A stretch of 64,000 nucleotides of DNA, taken from Pleodorina starrii. Lineage: Eukaryota; Chlorophyta; Chlorophyceae; Chlamydomonadales; Volvocaceae. Shown one piece after another: positions 55,401 through 64,000 of the stretch (position 1 is its first letter; every line of letters starts with the position of its first letter). The stretch spans positions 1,277,001 through 1,341,000 of the forward strand of contig BRXU01000023.1 of NCBI GenBank assembly GCA_030267565.1, read 5' to 3'. The notes under the pieces were generated by a model. The model was given only the letters and a program-made list of their open reading frames with translations, was not told where the DNA came from and searched no databases. Made by a program: the position numbers and the translations under genes.

Positions 55401-57863
55401 AACCCCGCCAAGGAGATGATGCCGTGAGGATCGCCTCCCGGGGCGGCGCACACATCTACATAAGGACATGTATGATATATCTGTGTATCGCACCCGACAT
55501 GGAGTGGGGATCCAGCTAGCCAGAAATAGCCATCCAGCTTCAGCCGCGGCGGAGGGAAAGAGGTAAAGGTGCACCCGCCTCGCCCCGGAGGCCCCCCACA
55601 CCACCCCCGGGGTCCCCTGGTCCCCGCGCCCCGCGCCCCTCCCTCCCAGCTCCCGCCCACCCCCGCCCCTACGTACTGCCGTACCGTACCGTACCTTGAT
55701 GTCGCCGTGTACGATGCCGGCCTTGTGCAGGTGCAGCAGCGCGCGCGCAATCTCGGCTGCCGTACGGACGAGCGCCCGCCGTGCCACGTGCACACCCCAC
55801 AAGTCGCACGGCTCAAAGATTCCCCGATGGATCGCCCTGGACAGATTGCCTTTAGAGCAATGCTCCATGATTACTAAGGTTACTGTGTGGCCCACCAAAG
55901 CGCCCAGACGGAACAAGATTTCGTGTAGTACGGAGTACGGCACACTCGACTCCAGGGGTCGCAGCCGGTCGGGGTGCGGGTTGGCGCCGTAGGGGTCTGG
56001 TGGTGGTTGGTGGTTGGCGGTTGGGAGGGCGGGGAGGGTGGGAGAGCGGGTGGGGGACAAGGGGGTTGGTGATGGTGTGTGTGTGTGTGTTGTTGGTGGT
56101 GTGTGTATGTGTATGTGTGGCCGCGTGGCCGCGGAGAATGAATTCACAACCCCGAACCCATTCGAGGACTGGCAGCCCGTCAGTCACAACCAGCCGCCGT
56201 GTGACCGAGTAACGTTCCAGCGGCGCCAAACGCACAACAACATGACGGGCAAATGTTATTGACATTGTTACTGTCGTCCTTTGCCGTACCGTACCGTTAT
56301 CACTCGTGTAGAACTGCAGAGGGCGCTGTCCGTTGCGATCCCGAGGCCGCTCGGCGGGCCGCCTGCCCGTCGATGTACGGCAGCTCGAGCTGCTCCGCCA
56401 CCGCTGCCCCTCCTCACCGCTGCTCGGCTGCCGTCGGCTGCCGCCGCCGCTACCGCCGCCGCCGCCACTCGCCGCCGCCGCCGGCCCCGCCGCCGCCGCC
56501 GGCTGCTGCAGCAGCCGTCGCTGCCGCTCCATCCTCCGCTGCTGCCGCCACCGGTGCGCCTCCAGCTCATCAAAGAGGTCATTAGTCATGACGGCGCTGC
56601 GCGTCTCGTACGTCTGTCGTACACGGGGAGTCGTACAGAGGGGTCGTTTGGGCTCGGGGGCTGAGCACGCACGGTGCACGGGCAGCAACCAGATAAGGGG
56701 GCACCGCATAGAGAGGAGCATCGCGTACGGAAGAAGAAGCCGCACAAAAAGAAATCAACATTCCGAACAACATGGCGAAGACCATCCGGACCCGGACCCC
56801 GGAAGGAGAGCCATAAAGACTAGATATCATTATTACCAGATATTGTTATTGATATTATTATTAACGTGTACCAGATATATTACTAGATACCAGATATTTT
56901 TATCCGCTGCTGCGGCGTCATGCATCCACCAACCTTGCAGACGTGTGGGTGAGTGAGCTCGGGCAGGGCGCCCAGGGTCACCTCCCGTACGGCAGCCCGG
57001 TCTGTACGGCGGCTGGACACCATGAACTTCACAGCCACGTCCAGGCCGTCAAAGGAGCCTGCGGCTCGGCAGTGGTACGGCAGTGGCATGCCAATGGTAC
57101 GGCAGGGCGGAGGCGCCGAGTGAGTAGTGGTGGTGTGTTGTCATCAGCGGGTAGCAGTGCCTCGGTGCGGCGTGGTGGTGGTGGTGGTGGTGGTGGTGGT
57201 GGTGGTGGTGGTGGTGGCGGTGGTGGTGGTGGTGGTGGCGGTGGTGGTGGCGGTGGTGGTGGTGGTGGTGTGTGAGGGTGTGGGGTGGTAGGGCTGATAG
57301 GGCTTGTGGTAATGCTTTTCTTTCGCGAGCGAATGCCGGTACTGATGCCGGTCACTTTTGGCGGGTACATTGGGTGGGGGCCGCACCGGTGGGGTGCGGG
57401 GCCGTGAGACGTGGATGGAGAATGTCAAGGGCATAATGGACGTCGGGCGCGAGGCGCGACGTGCGAGGAACGAGAGGTCCTCACCGTGAAGGACGATTCC
57501 GTAGGAGCCGGTTCCCAGCACGCGAGTGCTGAAGGTGAGTCCTTCCAGGAGCTGCGTCGCGAGGGATGATGAAGAGCCCCGCCCCGCGGTCGGACTTCCG
57601 CAGACCGAATTGGCTGACTTGTCGCGCGGCGGAAAATTGTTAGATGCCATGTTGTTGGTATTATTATTATTGGGCCTTGCTGGCGGGATGTTGTCCTGGC
57701 TCGATTGCGGGGCGAAGGCCTCCGGAGCATGACATAACGACGTCGTCCTCACGTCGCCTGCCGGAATCTGCGCCTGGGAAGGCAAAATCTCCGATGCCGT
57801 TGCAGAATCTGTATACCGCTTTCGCCGTGCGCCTTGGCCCAAGAAGCAGGAGAGCAAGCACAT
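52402..57863 (-). CDS. Protein kinase, TKL-like, with low-complexity insertions
   Basis: Eight exons in transcript order: 57863-57485, 57058-56934, 56613-56151, 55996-55695, 55125-55069, 54783-54657, 54400-54329, 53936-52402; 1019 aa. Kinase motifs: glycine loop G-T-G-S-Y-G-I-V (~114-121), catalytic Lys in VAVKFMV (~135), MEHCSKGNL hinge, VHGDIKPGNVLL (HGD in place of HRD, catalytic Asp kept), KIGDFGLS, WGTPSYMAPEALLG, SDVWSFGVMLSEAL. Subdomain XI (C-T-S-R-N-A-A-W-R-P) is separated from the rest by about 150 Gly/Ala-rich residues, and about 80 low-complexity residues interrupt the small lobe. The C-terminus is Ala/Pro/Gly-rich. The start is the first ATG after an in-frame stop (57962-57960), giving MCLLSCFLGQGARRKR. 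The 3' end of exon 3 (G|GTTGTG) is the weakest junction. It is likely an active Ser/Thr kinase of the large Chlamydomonas TKL-like set; substrate unknown. Confidence 0.85.
54256..54328 (-). repeat. (AC)n microsatellite at the donor of kinase exon 7
   Basis: On the gene strand, the intron begins GTGTGTGTGT immediately after the exon ending LEP, so the 5' splice site lies inside the repeat and could slip among several GT dinucleotides. Confidence 0.9.
57168..57270 (+). repeat. (GGT)n microsatellite in kinase intron 1
   Basis: Nearly pure GGTGGT array with a few GGC interruptions, in the intron between the glycine-loop exon and the VAVK exon (CAC repeat on the gene strand). Confidence 0.95.
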
Positions 57864-60500
57864 TTCCGGCCCGTATTTGTCAGCTACGTCAGCTTTACTG
57901 TTACTTGCAGCCGCGCCGCACTCTTTCGAAAGAGCTTGTTCTGCTGTCACGTAAGACAGTCACAGATATGAATTGAGCTTATGTACCTCGGTACAGTCCG
58001 CTGGCTTACTGCTGCTATCTCCAGGCAACCCTGCGAAGCGCCGTCAGTACTTAGTCCTGAAATGTATGCCAGTATGTTTCTGTTGATGCCGAAGCGGTCG
58101 CTTGAAACGTTTCCTTAGTCGGGCCAAGGGCGCCTCTAAAGCGTCCCGGGCGGTCGTACATTGCATTATTAAGACACCTTTTTTGGGAACAACCGTGCAC
58201 TCGCTTCATAAGGTTGAATACTTTTTTCAGCATGGAACTTGAAGACTAGATTGGTCCCACGGAAAACGAAGTATTAGTACTGTATAAGCAGTGGACGTCA
58301 CCTGTACTGCGACTCCGCCTTAAGGAGCGAATGCAAATATTTCGTTCTTTTGTATGGAATATAAAAAGATGGCTTGAGGAAGCGCCGACGTCCCGTGCTC
58401 TTTCGCAAAAGCGTGAGAGCCCGTGTCTGTGCCGAATCTCTAAGGGTCGCTACCGTATTTCCAGCGACGGCAGCATATGGCAAACAATTCCCCTGTCAAC
58501 GACTTAGGCATGTCGCCCCTTACTTGGCACAAGAGTTCTTCCCTCGAAAACTCTTCGGGTTTCGGCTAAGTGCAGCACGCTTGAAAGTGTATATCCCTTG
58601 GGCGCTGCCATTGTGACGGCCGCAAGTTCAAAATTTATGTGACGAGATAGCCCGCAATGCTCGTGTGCTTCTCCACACCTCCACACTCCTCCACGGCTTG
58701 GACCGCTCTCGTGCTCTTAACTCTTTTTCCAAACGTACTTGCCTCTTAATGCCTAAGCGCACCATCATCACTGTCTGCCCCATCGTCCCTCGGCGCGTGC
58801 GTAAAGGCCCCACCTGAATCGGGTTCGCCCGCCCGCCCGCGCAGGCAGGCTTGCGGATACGCCTCTCGAGTGGATGGCGCGCTCTGCGCGTCTGTGGCAT
58901 ACCGGTACCAGGGAACTTCAGCAAGTCCTGGCCCAGGAGAAATTTTGGGGGAAGGGGTTTTTGCCGGGACGAAGTCCCGGCCCGCTCCTGGCGTGCCAGG
59001 AGGATTTCGGCCTGGCGTGGAGCACCAGGACTGGCGCCTGCCAGTCCTGGCGGGGCGCCTGCTCCTGGCACGCCAGAACTAATTTTGGCCCTTGAAAGGG
59101 GTCAAGTTCCCTCACAATCGCCCAGATGGCCCAGGAGGTGGCCCAGGAGGCCACGTTCGCGGCCCTGGGTTTGTTGTAAATCACCAAAGCCCAGGATACC
59201 GATAAATGCCGTTTACATCCTACACGTTTTTTGGCACTGCCAGGACTAATTGGCCCGGGTTCCTGGCATGCCAGGACAAATTTTGGGCTCTAACAGACAG
59301 AGTTCCTGGCAGGCGCCAGGAGGGAAAACAGGGGGAGGCCTGGGAGGCCAGGACAATTTCCGATAGGCCCTGAAGTACCCTGACCGGTACCCGTCACGGA
59401 CCTGTCGCGTCTCATACCCGGGGGCCGCAGAGGTATCTGGCCGGCATCTAGCCGGGCTGCACTTGCATACAAGCATGGTGCCCGTCCTATATGGAACACG
59501 GATCGGCGCGTCTGGATGCCGGGCGCACCAAATCTATAGCTGCCGGGAACACGGGAAGGGTTCCCCCCAGCCTCCACCAGCATCTGGCTGCTCGCCTATT
59601 CAAATTTTAAAAACTTAGCGCCTGTGACGAATCGATGGAATCGCCACATCGCTTCCCGTCGCGACTGCCTCGGCCATTTGAAGCGGCAAAGCCTGCCAGA
59701 CCTGCCAGACCCGGATGTGGGGGTACGGTACGGTATGGTACGGCACGGCAGGTGAAACCCGTAACGGAAATTGGGGTGGGGCGGCCGCGCGGCAAAGGCC
59801 TTATGCTTCCGATAGTCTCATCCATCTATCCCCGGGTACAAGACCCGGGGTTCGATCATCGAGACATCGCGTCTTGCACGTCCTTGCATGCTTGTAGCGA
59901 GTTCTCTCAGGATGGAAGGCGGGTCCAAGGGATCACCGCTCCCTCCATACGGTACCCCTATGGGGATTTTGAGGCAGACAGCCGTCGCCGCCATCTCGAA
60001 GTTGAAAGTTCTGACTCGCGGAGAAACGCATACCGCACGCACGAAAATCCTCGATGAACATGGAAAAGGAACAAGCCCGCACATTGCCGAGTGTACTTAA
60101 ATCGGGCCGTGGCGATCTTCTTCCATAATCACGTCGGGGATGGGAAAGGCACAACACCTGCACACACGGGGTCGGCGACTGAGGGCGAAGTTTCCGGAAG
60201 TTCTTGCCTGGAAGCGTACATTTCTTTCACCCCATACGGCGTGGCACCGACACACATGCCTCAGCTCTGGAGTACTTGGAAAGAACCGAAAGGCGCTCTA
60301 CAAGCTCTGCGATCACCTGTGTTCCACTTGTCGGAGGACCTGTTCGGACCCGGAGGCCAGTCGTACGGCGTTCAAGTTACGTTATCCCCTACTTTAGCCC
60401 ACCAAGTAACACGATAAAGGATAAACAGCGTTTACTGTGAAATACGTAAGGTCGACATATACTCATTGTTACGGCTTGTGTACCGGTAGCCCGCGATCCA
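57864..60500. other. Divergent intergenic region between the kinase and reductase genes
   Basis: No supported gene. The kinase-proximal half is AT-richer. The middle (58915-59330) carries palindromic TCCTGGCRYGCCAGGA repeats. A hairpin CCCGGGT-ACAAG-ACCCGGG occurs at about 59829-59848. Both promoters must lie here but were not resolved. Confidence 0.5.
58915..59330. repeat. Dispersed palindrome array with AATTTTGGG tails
   Basis: Several copies of TCCTGGC-(RY)-GCCAGGA or half-sites, most followed within a few bases by AAATTTTGGG or TAATTTTGG (near 58935, 59080, 59275). The spacing is irregular, unlike a simple minisatellite. Confidence 0.8.
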
Positions 60501-61641
60501 TGGCGATCCCCGAAACGCAAACCGCTGTCCAGGTAAAATTTATAGCTGATCAGGACAAGGACGTGTTTCAGATGGTCTTACGCATTCAGCTATGCCATGC
60601 CGACTTGAACAAGTAATGTTTTGGGACCATCGACACGCCCACCCTCATCATCCTGGCCCTCCGATCGCTCGCAGCTGTCGGCCTTTGGCGCCGACAACAT
60701 CGTCATCGCTCAGGTTCCAGTCCCGAAACCTGGTGCCGGCGAGGTGCTGGTGCGGATCACCGCCCGGCCAGTCAACCCCTCCGATGTCTTCGCAGTCGTA
60801 GGGGTAAGTCCAGTCGCCACAGCCAGATGGACACGGCAACTATGAACAACTAGTCGTGATATTCCTTCCCACGCGGCAGGTTTACCCTGGCTACAAGCCG
60901 AAGGAGTTCCCGGCGGTGCCTGGCCTCGAGGGTGAGCCCCTTGCCCGCACCCGCATCAATTGAACAGCCGTGAGATCGCAGATATCAGCGTCACCTCCCC
61001 TTCATTCTGGCCTTCACCCTTGCGCGCAGGCATGGGCGAGGTGGTGTCCCTTGGCCCCGACACCAGCGGCCGCCTGTCCCCCGGCACCCGTGTGGTTGCC
61101 ACCCAGTGGCGCTGCGCCTCCGAGGGTGTTGGCACGTGGCAGCAGTACGTGGTGGCTCCCGAGGAGGACCTGGTGCCCGTGCCGGCCGACCTGCCGGACG
61201 AGGCAGCGTGCCAGGCGCTCATCAACCCCGTGCCGGTGATCGGCATGCTGCAGGAACTGGACGTGCCCAAGGGTATAGGGGTCGGGGGTTTGTGGGGGAC
61301 ACGTGAGGGGGTGAAGTGGGTGGGGCAGGAATGGGCTGGGCCGAGCTGGTAGGGGCTGGGTTGGGCTGGGAGGGTTGTGAATCGGGGCGCATCTCGGCCG
61401 CCAAGAGAAAGGCCGAAGGAAAGAGAGCGGCCGAAGAAAAGAGAGCGGCCGACAGGTCTCTGCGATCACCAGATCCAAACCCAGATCCAGATCCAAACCC
61501 AGATCCAAACCCAGATCCAGATCCAGGGCATCCCTCCTGCCTCTGTCCCGCTCGGCATTTCAGCCTTGCCCGCCGCGCCTTCACCGCCGCTGTGCAAATG
61601 CTGCTGATTGCCACCATTACCACCACCACCGCTGCTGCTGC

Positions 61642-61674
<33 letters not shown>

Positions 61675-63442
61675 AGACGACTACATTATCGTCACCGCCG
61701 CCGGTTCGGCCCTCGGCCGCATGGCCATTCGCTACGCCAAGTCCCGGGACATTCGGGTGGTGGCCACCTGCCGGCGGGCGGAGCAGGTGCAGGAGCTCAA
61801 GGACGCGGGGTGAGCACCGGAGTGGCCTGGGGTGGGTGCAAAGATAAGCAGCGTTGGGGAGGGAGGAAAAGGCAGGGGAATGGGTGTTTCAAATGTCTTG
61901 GGTCGGATTGGGTTGGCTTGGGTTTTGGGTTTAGGCGGACGGTGGACGGGCACGCGGTCCCGTTGTCTCTTCACCTTGGCCGTTCTGGTCTGTCTTCCCT
62001 GCCTCTCGACACCCACGCCTTGCTTCTCACCCTCTACCCTACCTCGCCCGCGCTCCTCTTCGTCTCCAATAGTGCGTATGAGGCTATGGTTCTGGCCACC
62101 GACGCCGACGCCGAGGCGCTCGCCAAGCGGGTTTCGGAGCTGACCGGCGGCCGCGGCGCGTGGGGCGCGCTCGACTCCATCGCCGGCTCGTCGCCGGCCC
62201 GGATCGCGCCTGCCGTACGAGTGGGCGGATCCATCATTGTGTACGGCGCCATGAGCGGCGCCAACATCGAGTGGAATGTGGTCCAGGGGCTGTTCCGCCA
62301 GGTGGCGCTCAAGGTACGACAGGGGGGCGACTGACCGACCCATGGGCCGATGCTGCTGGCTGAACTGACCGACCCATGGGCCAATGCTGCTGGCTCAACT
62401 GACCGACCCATGGGCCAATGCTGCTGGATCAACTGACCGACCCATGGGCCAATGCTGCTGGATCAACTGACCGACCCATGGGCCAATGCTGCTGGCTCAA
62501 CTGACCGACCCATGGGCCAATGCTGCTGGATCAACTGACCGACCCATGGGCCAATGCTGCTGGCTCAACTGACCGACCCATGGGCCAATGCTGCTGGCTC
62601 AACTGACCGACCCATGGGCCAATGCTGCTGGGTCAACTGACCGACCCATGGGCCAATGCTGCTGGATCAACTGACCGACCCATGGGCCAATGCTGCTGGG
62701 TCAACTGACCGACCCATGGGCCAATGCTGCTGGGTCAACTGACCGACCCATGGGCCAATGCTGCTGGATCAACTGACCGACCCATGGGCCAATGCTGCTG
62801 GGTCAACTGACCGACCCATGGGCCAATGCTGCTGGGTCAACTGACCGACCCATGGGGGCTTCAGTTCCCTTGCTGATACATGAGGGGCCTTTTCCTTGGG
62901 GTTCATTAGTCCATGGTGGCGGTCTCACTTCACATCTCTCCGCCTCGGGTGCTGAAGCCCACGATTGCCTTCCTACCCCCGCCTCCTCCGCGCCTCCTCC
63001 CCACCATACCCACTTCCCTCCTTCCTCAGGGTTTCTGGCTGGTTCCCTGGCTCGCCTCCAAGTCGGCGGAGGAGCAGCGGGCGGTGTTGGCGGAGGTGCT
63101 GGAGCACATGCGCTCGGGGCTGCTGCCGCCAATGAAGAGTGAGGCAGGGGGAACGGGAGGTGTATAGGGGGGTAACGGGGTGACCAGGCAAGTGAGGGGC
63201 GAAACGGAGATCGGGGGACCCTTACAAACCCTGAAATCGGAGCCCCAGGTGTGCTCCGTCTGCATCGACTGACTTGCTCCGGGTGGGCTCGTCGCCCCCT
63301 TAACCCTCCGACCCCTGGCCCCCCAACCCCCTGATCCCCCGACACCCGCGCAGCCGACGTGCGGCCGTTGGAGGAGGCCGCTGCGGCGCTCCGAGACCAG
63401 GCCATTGAGGGCCGCCCCGCCAAGATCGTGCTGCGGAGCTGA
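60501..63442 (+). CDS. Medium-chain reductase, enoyl-thioester reductase / quinone oxidoreductase type
   Basis: Eight exons: 60501-60533, 60675-60803, 60880-60931, 61030-61272, 61677-61809, 62073-62313, 63030-63138, 63354-63442; 342 aa. The GroES-like N-terminal half has PVPKPGAGEVLVRI, RPVNPSDVF, FPAVPGLEGMGEV and PGTRVVA. The Rossmann half has YIIVTAAGSALGRMAI, a variant of the A-A-x-S-x-V-G-x nucleotide loop, then VVATCRRAEQV. No structural or catalytic zinc ligands are seen, so it belongs to the zinc-independent branch with MECR/ETR1 (NADPH trans-2-enoyl-ACP/CoA reductase, mitochondrial fatty acid synthesis) and quinone reductases. FWLVPWL after the cofactor domain resembles MECR. The start exon is only 33 nt (MAIPETQTAVQ) with no obvious targeting peptide, so an upstream exon or start remains possible. 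Intron 6 carries a 34-bp minisatellite. Confidence 0.88.
61631..61673 (+). repeat. (CTG)n microsatellite at the acceptor of reductase exon 5
   Basis: A CTG/CCG array ends in CTGCAG, whose AG is the splice acceptor. Any CTGCAG-type variation in the array would create competing acceptors. Confidence 0.95.
62333..62860 (+). repeat. 34-bp minisatellite in reductase intron 6
   Basis: Sixteen units with an exact 34-bp period starting 20 bp after the donor. Each begins GACCGACCCATGGGCCAATG, followed by CTGCTGG, a variable base (G, A or C) and TCAACT. The units carry the CCCATGGG palindrome core. Variation is confined almost entirely to the one variable position. Confidence 0.98.
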
Positions 63443-64000
63443 GGCAGAGACACGCAACGCCGCCCGCGTAGGGCGGTTGCCAGGTGTACACAACGTCGTG
63501 ATGTGGCCGTGCGCTGCGACACCGTGCGACACCGCCATTGAAGCGGTGTATTTCAATTTCATGCGCCTGGACCGCCGGGGCTGGTCGGAAGCTGGGGTCT
63601 GGATCGTATACTGATGATAAGTAATCGCTTGCGAATACGATGATCAAGAAGTGGGAGGCGGAGGTATAATCGCTTGCGAGTACGGTACTGTAATGAAATG
63701 TGGTAAGCGGAGGTGGGGAACGTGCGGGGCGGCAAAAATGCAGTCGGCCAGCCACAGCGGGTGGCGCGGCGTGGCGTGGGCGGATGGATGGGGGTTCCGA
63801 CGCGAGGCGGGGCGGGGCGAGCTCCTCTCCCCTTTTCCTTTCCTGCGTGTTACGGTAGCTGCTGCTTGCCAGCTCCTTTGTAAGATTGTAAGACACGCAT
63901 GCACGTACATCCGATACACGCAAAGAAATCCCGCGAGGTCGCGCCGCAACATCAGCGCTGCGCGCGCGGCGATATGTCACATTAGGTGTCTGCTGGTACG
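63443..64000. other. Downstream flank of the reductase gene
   Basis: Probable 3' UTR. TGTAA signals lie at 63689-63693, 63879-63883 and 63887-63891. A 45-50-bp imperfect tandem duplication starting TAATCGCTTGCGA is at about 63620-63715. No gene is supported before the window ends. Confidence 0.6.

Noticed and set aside
59815..59870. tRNA-like T-loop (GGGGTTCGATCATCG) after a stem-loop
   Set aside because: The T-stem does not pair and no cloverleaf with acceptor stem can be formed; only a 7-bp hairpin is real.
60091..60417. 108-aa plus-strand ORF ahead of the reductase
   Set aside because: No recognisable domain, and it is not in a phase that splices into the reductase; kept as unannotated upstream DNA.
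62333..62860. CRISPR-like regular array
   Set aside because: Eukaryotic nuclear intron, units are fully tandem with no unique spacers; it is a minisatellite.

Overview
The window is nuclear DNA of a green alga, most likely Chlamydomonas reinhardtii or a close relative. It is GC-rich, its genes have many short GT-AG introns, TGTAA motifs lie downstream of several stop codons, and microsatellites and Ala/Gly/Gln low-complexity coding are common. The gene order (tandem NRT2 nitrate transporters, then NII1, then NAR1.1) matches the nitrate-assimilation cluster known from C. reinhardtii chromosome 9. The species cannot be fixed from the sequence alone. All exon models were built by hand from splice signals, reading-frame phase and family motifs; each complete multi-exon model sums to a multiple of three with no internal stop.

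Layout. 1-1324: 3' end of one high-affinity nitrate transporter gene (NRT2 copy A). 5499-8646: complete NRT2 copy B. 11410-15826: NII1, plastid ferredoxin-nitrite reductase. 17763-20659: NAR1.1, FNT-family nitrite channel of the plastid envelope. Together these take up nitrate, carry nitrite into the chloroplast and reduce it to ammonium; all lie on the + strand. 22912-34907 (minus): a 16-exon gene whose model joins an FCP1/NIF-type HAD domain, a tandemly duplicated helical module, a polyQ tract and a TRF4-type terminal nucleotidyltransferase (2413 aa). 35773-47746 (+): HISG, ATP phosphoribosyltransferase, with very G-rich introns. Its fifth intron (4.7 kb) holds an intronless PP2C phosphatase gene on the opposite strand (43207-44454). 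52402-57863 (minus): a TKL-like protein kinase with low-complexity insertions. 60501-63442 (+): a medium-chain reductase of the enoyl-thioester/quinone reductase type.

The TRF4-like gene and HISG are divergent across 865 bp. The kinase and reductase genes are divergent across 2.6 kb. NAR1.1/TRF4-like and HISG/kinase are convergent pairs.

The most unusual items are: the HAD plus nucleotidyltransferase fusion with its ~2 kb internal duplication and a polyQ tract at the junction; the nested intronless PP2C gene; a long near-perfect hairpin in HISG intron 4 that resembles a small-RNA precursor; a 12-bp palindrome (GACCCRYGGGTC) recurring in exons, introns and arrays; several minisatellites; and microsatellites placed directly against 3' splice sites.
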